In this document: in pieces, positions 16,805 to 25,456 of the stretch
Layout of the letters: each line of letters starts with the position of its first letter
Position numbering within the stretch: position 1 is the first letter of the stretch
NCBI GenBank assembly: GCA_036558905.1
Contig: DATBER010000032.1
Location: forward strand, 1 to 64,000
DNA from: DASXRA01 sp036558905
Lineage (GTDB): Bacteria; Actinomycetota; Actinomycetes; Mycobacteriales; Jatrophihabitantaceae
DNA: 64,000 nucleotides
Direction of reading: 5' to 3'
The notes under the pieces: generated by a model
What the model was told of the DNA's origin: nothing
The model's database searches: none
The model's input: the letters and a program-made list of their open reading frames with translations, nothing else
Program-made: the position numbers and the translations under genes

Positions 16805-17626
16805 GTGGGAACCGGCTCAGACGTCCTCGACGAGATCGTCGTCGGAGTCCGCGAGGACGTCGCGGCCCGGCAGGCGGTCCTGTCGCTCGATGCCCTGAAG
16901 AAGCAGGCCGCCGCCGCGCGTCCGCCCAAGGACGCGCTGTCCCTGCTGCTGGCTCCCGAGGTGGGTGTCATCGCCGAGGTCAAGCGCCGCAGCCCGTCGG
17001 CCGGCGCGCTGGCCGACATCGGCGACCCGGCGGCGCTGGCCTGCGAGTACGAGGCCGGCGGGGCGTCGATCATCAGCGTGCTGACCGAGCAGCGCCGGTT
17101 CGGCGGATCGCTCGACGACCTGGACGCCGTGCGGGCTGCGGTCGCGGTTCCGGTGCTGCGCAAGGACTTCGTGGTCGGCTCGTACCAGGTGCACGAGGCC
17201 CGGGCGCACGGCGCCGACGTCGTGCTGCTGATCGTCGCGGCGCTCGAGCAGAACGTGCTGACCGGGCTGCGCGAGCGCGTCGAGTCGCTCGGCATGACCG
17301 CGCTGGTCGAGGTGCACACCGAGGACGAGGCGACACGGGCGCTGGACGCCGGCGCCAAGGTCATCGGCATCAACGCCCGCAACCTGCGCACCCTGGAGGT
17401 CGACCGCTCGACGTTCGAGCGCATCGCCCCGGGCCTGCCCACCGACGTCGTCAAGATCGCCGAGTCGGGGGTGCGCGGTCCGCTCGACCTGATCGAGTAC
17501 GCGGCGGCCGGGGCCGACGCGGTGCTGGTCGGCGAGGGCCTGGTGCGCACCTCCGACCCGCGGGCGGCCGTCGCCGAACTGGTCACCGCCGGCGCGCACC
17601 CGGCGACGCCCCGCGCGTCCCGGTAG
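16805..17626 (+). CDS. trpC: Indole-3-glycerol phosphate synthase
   Basis: About 273 residues; closes the indole ring of CdRP. Motifs: VIAEVKRRSPSAG (catalytic Lys/Ser), ISVLTEQRRFGGS, VLRKDFVVGSYQVHEARAHGAD, LVEVHTEDE, IGINARNLRTLEVD and AESGVRG. GTG at 16805 was preferred to GTG 16775 because the family begins with a SVLDEI-type stretch (here SDVLDEIVVGV) and a -10 box sits just upstream. No PRA isomerase domain is fused, consistent with PriA doing the TrpF step. Confidence 0.95.
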   Translation: MGTGSDVLDEIVVGVREDVAARQAVLSLDALKKQAAAARPPKDALSLLLAPEVGVIAEVKRRSPSAGALADIGDPAALACEYEAGGASIISVLTEQRRFGGSLDDLDAVRAAVAVPVLRKDFVVGSYQVHEARAHGADVVLLIVAALEQNVLTGLRERVESLGMTALVEVHTEDEATRALDAGAKVIGINARNLRTLEVDRSTFERIAPGLPTDVVKIAESGVRGPLDLIEYAAAGADAVLVGEGLVRTSDPRAAVAELVTAGAHPATPRASR

Positions 17627-17698
17627 GGCCGGCGCGACGTTGCGCCGCCTCGCCCGCGGCCGGTCTCCGGCTGAGCGCAGGCGTCCCGGCCCAGGCTG

Positions 17699-17704
17699 TA
17701 GAGT
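17699..17704 (+). promoter_or_regulatory. -10 box (TAGAGT) in the trpC-trpB gap
   Basis: TAGAGT is followed by 7 nt and an ATG (17712), the leaderless signature. It would start an internal trpBA transcript that begins with a 19-codon micro-ORF. Confidence 0.45.
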
Positions 17705-17711
17705 GCTGGCC

Positions 17712-17771
17712 ATGGTTGGAACCGACGTGCTGCGCGGGCGATGGCGTCGCCCCAGCATGCGGTGCGCCTGA
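17712..17771 (+). CDS. Leaderless 19-codon micro-ORF upstream of trpB (possible leader peptide)
   Basis: ATG at 17712 opens MVGTDVLRGRWRRPSMRCA and stops at TGA 17769-17771, 75 bp before trpB. It has one Trp, one Cys and six Arg codons and begins at the predicted transcription start. Such short Arg-rich ORFs occur as leader peptides before amino-acid genes in actinobacteria. Only the ORF and the -10 box are seen; translation and attenuation are inferred. It is not similar in length to the 60-odd residue TrpM of Streptomyces, which occupies the same slot. Confidence 0.4.
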   Translation: MVGTDVLRGRWRRPSMRCA

Positions 17772-17846
17772 ACTACCCGATCGGGATGTCGCGGCGCCCG
17801 TCACGCTCGCCCTGGCCCATCCCGCCCGAATCGGAGTGCCCATTCC

Positions 17847-19042
<1,196 letters not shown>

Positions 19043-19046
<4 letters not shown>

Positions 19047-19852
19047 CGGCGCTCGCGGACAAACTGGCCAAGGCGAAGGCCGACGGGCGGGCCGCCCTGA
19101 TCGGTTACCTGCCCGTTGGATTTCCGAACCTCGAGCTGTCGATCGAGGCGATCCGCGCCCTGGTCGAGGGCGGCGCCGACATCGTCGAGGTCGGGGTGCC
19201 CTACAGCGACCCGGTGATGGACGGCCCGGTCATCCAGGCCGCGGCCGACGTCGCCGTACGCCGGGGTACGGGATTGGCCGACGCGCTGCCGGCCGTGGCC
19301 GCGGTGGCCGATGCCGGGGGTGCCGCGGTCGTCATGTCGTACTGGAACCCCATCGAGCACTACGGCGTCGACCGCTTCGCGGCCGGCCTGGCCGCCGCGC
19401 ACGGGTCGGGGGCCATCACGCCCGATCTCATCCCGGACGAGGCGGCCCCGTGGCTGGCCGCCACCGACGAGCTCGGGCTGGACCGGGTCTTCCTGGTCGC
19501 ACCCTCCTCCACCGACGCCCGCATCGCCTCGACGGTGGCCGCCTGCCGCGGCTTCGTCTACGCCGCGTCCACGATGGGCGTGACGGGCACTCGCGACCAG
19601 GTCGGCGACGCCGCGCACCAGCTGGTGCAGCGGGTTCGCCAGGCGGCGCCGGACTTTCCGGTGTGCGTCGGCCTCGGGGTGTCGAACGGGGTGCAGGCCG
19701 CCCAGGTCGCGAGCTTCGCCGACGGTGTCATCGTCGGGTCGGCGTTCGTGCGCCGGCTGCTCGACCAGCCGAACCGCTCCGGGGTGGACACCGTCCGCGA
19801 ACTCGCGTCCGAGCTCGCGGACGGCGTCCGCCAGCGGTCAGCCGTTGGCTAG
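19043..19852 (+). CDS. trpA: Tryptophan synthase alpha chain
   Basis: A 269-residue TIM barrel that releases indole from indole-glycerol phosphate. LIGYLPVGFPN, then DIVEVGVPYSDPVMDGPVIQ contains the catalytic Glu and Asp; VVMSYWNPIEHYG, FLVAPSSTDAR and GLGVSNGVQA follow. ATG overlaps trpB by 4 bp. Its last 15 bp overlap tail-to-tail with the lysozyme gene on the other strand. Confidence 0.97.
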
Positions 19853-20581
19853 CGCCTGCAGGCGGTCGTAGGCGCCGTTGAAGGTGTCCTGGTCGCCGGG
19901 GAAGGTGCCCGAGTCGGCGTACTGCCACACGGTGTAGAAGCCCCATGCGTAGGGCAGCGTGCCGGGCGCCGAGGCGTAGCGGGCGACCCACAGCGGGTTC
20001 GTCGAGGTGAAGTCGCCACGGTTGCCGGTGCACTGCGACCACCAGCTGGTGGCCGTGTAGATCACCGGCCAGCGGCTGGTCTTGCTGTGGTACTCGTCGC
20101 TGAACGCCTTGATCCAGGCGACCATGCCGGCCTGGGACAGGCCGTAGCAGGTCCCGCCGCTGTACGGGTTCCACTCGATGTCCAGCGCGCCGGGCAGCGT
20201 CTTGCCGTCGCGCGACCAGCCGCCGCCGTGCGCGACGAAGAAGTCGGCCTGGGTGGCTCCGGAGGAGATGTTGGGCCGGGCGAAGTGGTACGCGCCGCGG
20301 ATCATGCCCACGTTGTAGGACCCGTTGTACTGCTGGGTGAAGTACGAGTTGCGGTAGCCGGTGCCTTCCGTCGCCTTGATGTAGGCGAACCGGGCGCCGT
20401 TGTTGTAGGCGGCCTGCCAGTTGACGTTGCCCTGGTAGCTGGACACGTCCATGCCCTTGACGCTGCCGACCGCGCCGGCCGACGAGGCGAAGGTGACCAC
20501 CCCGGCGACCAGACCGGCCGCGCTGATCAGGACACCGGCACCGGTCAGCAGGCGTCTACGTTGTTTACGGGTGATGTCCAT
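19838..20581 (-). CDS. Secreted GH25 lysozyme (muramidase)
   Basis: A 247-residue exported glycosidase cutting the MurNAc-GlcNAc bond of peptidoglycan. The N-terminus has an RKQRRRLL twin-basic start, hydrophobic core and AGAVG cleavage region (about residue 37). The GH25 barrel shows GMDVSSYQGNVNW with the first catalytic Asp, YIKATEGTGY, GAYHFARP, and ALDIEWNP with the catalytic Asp-Glu pair, ending VWQYADSG. Two Cys (GTCYG, SQCTG) could form a disulfide. ATG at 20581 was chosen because the signal peptide begins there. It separates trpA from lgt. Confidence 0.95.
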   Translation of the reverse strand: MDITRKQRRRLLTGAGVLISAAGLVAGVVTFASSAGAVGSVKGMDVSSYQGNVNWQAAYNNGARFAYIKATEGTGYRNSYFTQQYNGSYNVGMIRGAYHFARPNISSGATQADFFVAHGGGWSRDGKTLPGALDIEWNPYSGGTCYGLSQAGMVAWIKAFSDEYHSKTSRWPVIYTATSWWSQCTGNRGDFTSTNPLWVARYASAPGTLPYAWGFYTVWQYADSGTFPGDQDTFNGAYDRLQALANG

Positions 20582-20735
20582 GTTGCGACCCCTGTCCTGA
20601 GCCCCGGCTCCGTCGGCCGGGGACAGCGCAGACTTTGGACCTCGCATTTCGGACAGGCAAGAGAGAGCGGACGAGACGGCATGAAGTTGCCGCTAACCCG
20701 TTTCCTCGACAATTACCTCGATCACTGACCAGCTG
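20582..20735 (-). promoter_or_regulatory. 5' region of the lysozyme gene with RNA hairpins
   Basis: This 154-bp gap is unusually AT-rich for the window at its far end. Just before the lysozyme start, CTGTCC...GGACAG and an inner CCGGC...GCCGG can pair into a stem that ends at the GGGG purine stretch expected to bind the ribosome; further upstream CGGCA-N6-TGCCG can pair. Regulation by structure is inferred. I do not see the conserved core of a c-di-AMP riboswitch, a class often found before actinobacterial cell-wall hydrolases. Confidence 0.35.
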
Positions 20736-21725
20736 TCACGGAACGAGCAGCAGCTTGCCCGTCGTGCGACGACTCTCCAGGGCGTCGTAGGCGGCCCGCG
20801 CCTCGCTCAGCGGGTACCGCGCGCTGATTTCGACGCGTAACGCCTTGTCACCGACGGCAGTCAGCACTTCTCCGCCGCGCCAGAGCAGCTCGTCGCGGGT
20901 CGCGGTGTAGTGCTTGAGCGTGGGCCGGGTGACGAACAGCGAGCCGGCCGGGTTCAGCCGCTGCAGGTCGAACGGGGGCACGCGTCCGCTGGCCGCGCCG
21001 AACAGGGCGAGCAGGCCCCGCGGCGCGAGCGAGGCCAGCGAGGCCTCGAACGTCGCCTGCCCGACGCCGTCGTACACGACCGCGACCCCGCGGCCGCCGT
21101 TGCGCCGGCGCACCTCGGCGGCCAGATCGTCGACCGCCGTGTAGCGGATGACCTCGCGGGCGCCGGCGGCCTCGGCGATCGCCGCCTTCTCCGGCGTCGA
21201 CACCGTGCCGATGACCACGGCGCCCCGTGACGTCGCGAGCTGGACGAGCAGCTGCCCGACCCCGCCGGCCGCCGCGTGTACCAGCACAACGTCGCCCGGC
21301 TGCACGGTGTAGGTCGAGGTCACCAGGTAGTGCGCGGTCATGCCCTGCAACATCGCGGCCGCGGCCGTCTCGGCCGAAACGCCCGCGGGAACGCGCACGA
21401 GCCGGTCGGCGTCGGCGTTGACGATGCCGCTGTGGCTGGCCGGCACGTCGGCCCACGCCACGGTGTCGCCGACCTGGAGCCGGTCGGCCACCCCGGCGCC
21501 CACCGCGATCACCTCGCCGGCGCCTTCCTTGCCGAGCACGAACGGTGTCGGCAGTGGATAGACGCCCTGTCGCTCGTACACGTCGACGAAGTTCACGCCC
21601 GACGCGGCGACGCGCACCTGGACCTCGCCGGCCTGCGGCGCGGGCACGGATCGGGGCTGAACGTCCAGCACGTCGGTCCCGCCGTGAGCGGTCACCACGA
21701 CGGCGGCGGTCTCGAGATCTGCCAT
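20736..21725 (-). CDS. NADPH:quinone oxidoreductase (zinc-free MDR family)
   Basis: A 329-residue medium-chain reductase. The GroES-like half has NFVDVYERQGVYPLP and LGKEGAGEV; the Rossmann half has the LVHAAAGGVGQLLVQLA nucleotide loop and VYDGVGQATFEASLA. The structural-zinc cysteines of alcohol dehydrogenases are lacking, as expected for Qor-type enzymes that reduce quinones with NADPH. ATG at 21725 preferred over TTG 21734 because a TAGGTT -10 box lies 7 nt upstream. Divergent from lgt. Confidence 0.93.
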   Translation of the reverse strand: MADLETAAVVVTAHGGTDVLDVQPRSVPAPQAGEVQVRVAASGVNFVDVYERQGVYPLPTPFVLGKEGAGEVIAVGAGVADRLQVGDTVAWADVPASHSGIVNADADRLVRVPAGVSAETAAAAMLQGMTAHYLVTSTYTVQPGDVVLVHAAAGGVGQLLVQLATSRGAVVIGTVSTPEKAAIAEAAGAREVIRYTAVDDLAAEVRRRNGGRGVAVVYDGVGQATFEASLASLAPRGLLALFGAASGRVPPFDLQRLNPAGSLFVTRPTLKHYTATRDELLWRGGEVLTAVGDKALRVEISARYPLSEARAAYDALESRRTTGKLLLVP

Positions 21726-21732
21726 GCGAACC

Positions 21733-21738
21733 AACCTA
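21733..21738 (-). promoter_or_regulatory. -10 box (TAGGTT) of the quinone oxidoreductase gene
   Basis: On the minus strand TAGGTT lies 7 nt before the ATG at 21725 with no ribosome site, indicating a leaderless transcript. The divergent lgt -10 box is only about 40 bp away. Confidence 0.5.
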
Positions 21739-21775
21739 GTGAGCGGCCGGGTCCCGATTGCGTAGGGCGCACGAC

Positions 21776-21781
21776 TACGGT
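21776..21781 (+). promoter_or_regulatory. -10 box (TACGGT) of lgt, leaderless start
   Basis: TACGGT is followed by 6 nt and then GTG (21788). No ribosome site is visible. It fits the leaderless pattern and decides the lgt start. Confidence 0.5.
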
Positions 21782-21787
21782 TGCTGC

Positions 21788-22825
21788 GTGCATCCGATGG
21801 CTGCGATCCCCAGCCCGACCCGCGCGGTCTGGCATCTCGGGCCTATCCCGATCCGGGCGTACGCGCTGTGCATCGTGCTCGGCATATTCGTCGCACTGGC
21901 CATTACGACGCGGCGCTGGCGGGCCCGCGGCGGCAAGTCCGACGACATCTGGGACGTCGCCGGCTGGGCCATCGTGCTCGGCATCATCGGCGGACGGCTC
22001 TACCACGTCGTCACCGACTACGAGAAGTACTTCGGCAAGGGCAAGCACCCGGTCGACGCGCTCAAGATCTACGATGGCGGCCTGGGCATCTGGGGGGCCG
22101 TCGCCCTGGGCGTCCTGGGCGCCTGGATCGGCTGCTATCGCAAGGGCATCCGGTTGACCGCATTCGCCGACGCGGCCGCGCCGGGCCTGGCCGCGGCGCA
22201 GGCGATCGGCCGCTGGGGCAACTGGTTCAACAACGAGCTCTACGGCCGGCCGACCGACCTGCCGTGGAAGCTGCAGATCCACGACATCGACGTGACCGAC
22301 GGGCGGGCCCAGCCGTGCGGGTTCGGCGACGTCGGCAAGATGGTGTGCGGTTACTACCATCCGACCTTCCTGTACGAGTCGCTGTGGGACCTCGCGCTGG
22401 CGTTCTTCCTGGTGTGGGCCGGACGCAGGTGGCGACTGGGGCGCGGCAACACGTTCGCCCTGTACGCGATGGGCTACACCGCCGGGAGGGCGTGGATCGA
22501 GGCGATGCGCAGCGACTTCGCGCACCGCTTCTTCGGGCTGCGCATCAACGACTGGGCCTCGATCATCGTCTTCCTCGGAGCGCTGATCTGGTTCCTGCGC
22601 CACCGCGGTGTGTACGACGAGACGCCGTACACGCCGGCCCGTGCCCAGGCCGAGGCGACCGCTGATGCCGTCGACGACGATGCGGACGAGTCGCCGCCCG
22701 GCGAGGCGAAGGACGCGGCCGAGGCGAAGGACGCGGCCGAGGACGACGAGAAAGACGAGGCGGCGTCCGAGCTGGAGGCGGCCGACGACCCGGTGGACAC
22801 GTCGAACGGGTCGAAGCGGCGTTGA
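21788..22825 (+). CDS. lgt: Prolipoprotein diacylglyceryl transferase
   Basis: A 345-residue inner-membrane enzyme moving diacylglycerol from phosphatidylglycerol to the lipobox cysteine of prolipoproteins. About seven helices. Key parts: IPIRAYAL, YDGGLGIWGA, GRWGNWFNNELYG (family signature with essential Arg, Asn and Glu), PTFLYESLWD and YTAGRAWIEAMR. A 60-residue acidic C-terminal tail (Glu/Asp/Ala-rich with two GEAKDAAE-like copies) extends beyond the usual enzyme. It follows trpA at a distance, as in mycobacteria, with lysozyme and quinone reductase inserted. Confidence 0.97.
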   Translation: MHPMAAIPSPTRAVWHLGPIPIRAYALCIVLGIFVALAITTRRWRARGGKSDDIWDVAGWAIVLGIIGGRLYHVVTDYEKYFGKGKHPVDALKIYDGGLGIWGAVALGVLGAWIGCYRKGIRLTAFADAAAPGLAAAQAIGRWGNWFNNELYGRPTDLPWKLQIHDIDVTDGRAQPCGFGDVGKMVCGYYHPTFLYESLWDLALAFFLVWAGRRWRLGRGNTFALYAMGYTAGRAWIEAMRSDFAHRFFGLRINDWASIIVFLGALIWFLRHRGVYDETPYTPARAQAEATADAVDDDADESPPGEAKDAAEAKDAAEDDEKDEAASELEAADDPVDTSNGSKRR

Positions 22826-23538
22826 CCGAGGGCGACTCGCCGGAGATCCATCACCAGCACCGAGACGTCAGCGGCGGATGGTTGCGCCCGACCGTCTTCG
22901 GGATGATGGACGGCCTGGTGTCCAACTTCGCGCTGATCGCCGGCGTGGCCGGGGCCGGCTCGAGCGTCAGCGTGCACGCGGTGAGCCTGGCCGGGCTGGC
23001 CGGCCTGGTCGGGGGAGCGTTCTCGATGGCGGCCGGCGAGTACGTCTCCGTGCAGAGTCAGAACGAGTCCGCGCGAGCCGAGATCGACATCGAGCGGCAC
23101 GAGCTGAAGGTCAACTCGGCAGCCGAGCAGGCCGAGCTCGCGCAGATGTACGTGGAGCGCGGCGTCGACCCGGCGCTCGCCCGGCGGGTGGCCGCGCAAC
23201 TGTCGCGTGACCCGGACCAGGCGCTGACCATCCACGTCCGCGAGGAGCTCGGCATGGACCCGCAGGGCCTGCCCAGCCCGTACACGGCGGCCGGTTCTTC
23301 GTTGCTGTCGTTCTCGTTCGGCGCGCTGATCCCGCTGTTGCCGTACCTGTTCGGGGCCAGAGTGCTGTGGCTGTCGGCGGTCCTGGCCCTGGTGGCCTTG
23401 TTCGCGGCCGGCGCGGTGACGGCTCGGTTCACCGAGCGGGGCTGGCTGTTCTCCGGCACCCGGCAACTGCTGCTCGGCGGGCTGGCCGCGGCGGTGACCT
23501 ACGGCGTCGGGCAGGCGTTCGGGGCGGTCGTCGGTTAG
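22822..23538 (+). CDS. VIT1/CCC1 transporter family protein
   Basis: A 238-residue membrane protein of the vacuolar iron/manganese transporter family. RPTVFGMMDGLVSNFALIAGVAG (helix 1), then GGAFSMAAGEYVSVQSQ (helix 2 with the conserved Met/Glu), a cytosolic helical segment rich in Glu (about residues 75-140) that binds metal in characterised members, and three C-terminal helices. Likely exports Fe2+ or Mn2+. The TTG start overlaps the lgt stop (TTGA), so it is coupled to lgt; it ends 4 bp into the convergent gluconokinase gene. Confidence 0.92.
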   Translation: MTEGDSPEIHHQHRDVSGGWLRPTVFGMMDGLVSNFALIAGVAGAGSSVSVHAVSLAGLAGLVGGAFSMAAGEYVSVQSQNESARAEIDIERHELKVNSAAEQAELAQMYVERGVDPALARRVAAQLSRDPDQALTIHVREELGMDPQGLPSPYTAAGSSLLSFSFGALIPLLPYLFGARVLWLSAVLALVALFAAGAVTARFTERGWLFSGTRQLLLGGLAAAVTYGVGQAFGAVVG

Positions 23539-24068
23539 GCCGGCTGCTCGACCAGGGCCCGGACGGCTGCGGCCGTCTGCTCGGCCGGGCCCGACGCGTC
23601 GACGAGCCCACCCGGCTCGTCCGGGCCGAGCCGTTCGAGGTCGGCCAACTGGCTGGCCAGCAGCGACGCCGGCACGAAGTGCTGCTGGCGTCCGCGCAGC
23701 CGCCCGTGGAGCACGGCGGCCGGCGCGGTCAGGAACGCGAAGCGGACCGTCGGGTGGCCGTGGCGCAACCGATCGCGGTAGACCCGCTTCAGCGCCGAGC
23801 ACGCGACCACCCCGCAGCCGCCGGCCGCCTCGCGTTCGCCGATCCAGCCCGCGATGGCCCGCAGCCAGGGTTGCCGGTCGGCGTCGGTCAGCGGCGCGCC
23901 CGAGCGCATCTTGGCAACGCTGGCGCTGGTGTGGAAGCTGTCGCCGTCGGCGAACGGCCAGCCGAGGTCGGACGCCACGAGCAGCCCGACGGATGTCTTG
24001 CCGCTGCCGGCCACGCCGGCTACTACCAGGACGGCTGGATGCACGCGTTCATCGTGGCAGTGAAGCAT
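23535..24068 (-). CDS. Gluconokinase
   Basis: A 177-residue GntK-type P-loop kinase making 6-phosphogluconate. VVAGVAGSGKTSVG is the Walker A loop; FADGDSFHTSASVAKMRSGAPLTDADRQPWL is the gluconate-binding signature; CSALKRVYRDRLR is the lid arginine region. Length and motif order match the family. ATG at 24068 may be upstream of the true GTG at 24044 (HPAVLVVAG), which has CACGAT 6 nt before it. Divergent from the S33 hydrolase. Confidence 0.93.
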   Translation of the reverse strand: MLHCHDERVHPAVLVVAGVAGSGKTSVGLLVASDLGWPFADGDSFHTSASVAKMRSGAPLTDADRQPWLRAIAGWIGEREAAGGCGVVACSALKRVYRDRLRHGHPTVRFAFLTAPAAVLHGRLRGRQQHFVPASLLASQLADLERLGPDEPGGLVDASGPAEQTAAAVRALVEQPA

Positions 24069-24106
24069 GAGTGTGCCTACCGTCCGCCCGTCGACAGGAG
24101 CCCGCT

Positions 24107-25393
24107 TTGACGGCCGATTCGAAGCCCTACCGGATCCCCGGCCTGCAGTTGACCGATCATGTCCTGGATGTCCCGCTCGACCACACCGACCCGAATGGAC
24201 GGACCATCCAGGTGTTCGCCCGGGAGGTGGCCTCCGTCGACCACGCCGACCAGGATCTGCCCTGGCTGGTGTTCTTGCAGGGCGGACCGGGCAGCCCGTC
24301 GCCGCGCCCGATCCGCGCCGACGGATGGCTCGGCCGGGCGGTGCAGACCTACCGGGTGCTGCTGCTCGACCAGCGCGGGACCGGCCGCAGCACGCCGCTG
24401 TCCGCTCGTGCGGTGCGTGACCTCGCGCCGGCCGAGCTCGCCGCCTACCTGCGGCACTTCCGGGCCGACAGCATCGTCGCCGACGCCGAGCTGCTGCGGG
24501 CCCGGCTGCTGGGCGAGCAGCGTTGGGCGACGCTCGGGCAAAGCTACGGCGGGTTCGTCACGCTGACCTACCTGTCCCAGGCCCCGCACGGGCTCAGCAC
24601 CTGCCTCGTCGCCGGCGGGGTGCCCGGCGTGCGGGCCACCGCCGACGACGTCTACGCCCGCACCTATCCGCGGGTCGCGGCCAAGAACGCCGAGTTCTAC
24701 CGCCGCTATCCGGACGACGTGGCCGTCGTCCGCCGGATCGCCGACCACCTCGACGCGACCGACGTGCGCCTGCCCGACGGCGACCGGCTGACCGCCCGGC
24801 GGCTGCGCCTGCTGGGAAACGCGTTCGGCATGAGCGACGGGTACGAGCGGGTGCACTGGCTGCTCGAGGAGGCTCTCGTGCACGTCGAGCACGGCGACGA
24901 GCTGCCCGACGGGTTCCGCCACCACGTCATGGCCGCGACCGGGTTCGTCGACACACCGCTGTTCGCGCTGCAGGAATACACCTACGGCGGACAGGGCTCC
25001 GGGCCCACCGCCTGGGCGGCCCACCGAGCGATGGACCGGCACCCCGAGTTCGGCGCCGACGCGACGCCGCTGCTGTTCACCGGCGAAATGATGTACCCCT
25101 GGATGTTCCAGGAGATCGCCGCCCTGCGCCCGTTCGCCGGGGCGGCCGACCTGCTCGCCGCGGCCGACGACTGGCCACCCCTGTACGACCCGGATCGCCT
25201 CGCCGCCAACGACGTGCCGCTGATCGCTGCCGTGTACTTCGACGACATGTTCGTCGACTCGGCGCTGCAGCTCGAGACGCTGAGCTCGGTCGGCAACGCC
25301 CGGGCGTGGGTGACCAACGAGTACGAACACGACGGACTGCGCACCGGCGACGTGCTGGCCCGGCTGTTGGACATGGCGGCCGGCCGCCGCTGA
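24107..25393 (+). CDS. Prolyl aminopeptidase-like S33 alpha/beta hydrolase
   Basis: A 428-residue hydrolase. FLQGGPGSPSP gives the oxyanion loop, LLDQRGTGRSTP the beta-strand signature of proline iminopeptidases, TLGQSYGGFVTLTYL the nucleophile elbow, and the late EYEHDGLR the catalytic His; a cap domain lies between. Its length is that of the larger tripeptidyl-aminopeptidase/PIP group. TTG at 24107 was chosen because AGGAG lies 7 nt upstream; an in-frame start at 24071 lacks one. Likely releases N-terminal proline from peptides. Confidence 0.9.
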   Translation: MTADSKPYRIPGLQLTDHVLDVPLDHTDPNGRTIQVFAREVASVDHADQDLPWLVFLQGGPGSPSPRPIRADGWLGRAVQTYRVLLLDQRGTGRSTPLSARAVRDLAPAELAAYLRHFRADSIVADAELLRARLLGEQRWATLGQSYGGFVTLTYLSQAPHGLSTCLVAGGVPGVRATADDVYARTYPRVAAKNAEFYRRYPDDVAVVRRIADHLDATDVRLPDGDRLTARRLRLLGNAFGMSDGYERVHWLLEEALVHVEHGDELPDGFRHHVMAATGFVDTPLFALQEYTYGGQGSGPTAWAAHRAMDRHPEFGADATPLLFTGEMMYPWMFQEIAALRPFAGAADLLAAADDWPPLYDPDRLAANDVPLIAAVYFDDMFVDSALQLETLSSVGNARAWVTNEYEHDGLRTGDVLARLLDMAAGRR

Positions 25394-25418
25394 GCACGAC
25401 GCGCCGGGTTCGCCCGTC

Positions 25419-25448
25419 TTGTCAGACCGACCGGTCGGTCGGTAAGGT
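25419..25448 (+). promoter_or_regulatory. Promoter with embedded palindromic TetR-type operator
   Basis: TTGTCA (25419-25424) and TAAGGT (25443-25448) are separated by 18 bp. Sixteen of those 18 bp form the perfect palindrome GACCGACCGGTCGGTC (25425-25440). The -10 box is 8 nt before the ATG at 25457, so the mRNA is nearly leaderless. A TetR regulator is the third gene of this operon, so autorepression by blocking RNA polymerase is the simplest reading. Elements are seen; binding is inferred. Confidence 0.75.
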
Positions 25449-25456
25449 GTGGCGCC

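Noticed and set aside
20681..20728. 15-codon plus-strand ORF (MKLPLTRFLDNYLDH) between lysozyme and quinone reductase
   Set aside because: Lies in an AT-richer spacer where a short ORF is expected by chance; no good ribosome site and no promoter seen on that strand.
20582..20735. c-di-AMP (ydaO-type) riboswitch before the lysozyme gene
   Set aside because: Context fits, but the conserved core segments are not visible and the hairpins can be explained by GC-rich sequence; kept only as an unclassified leader.
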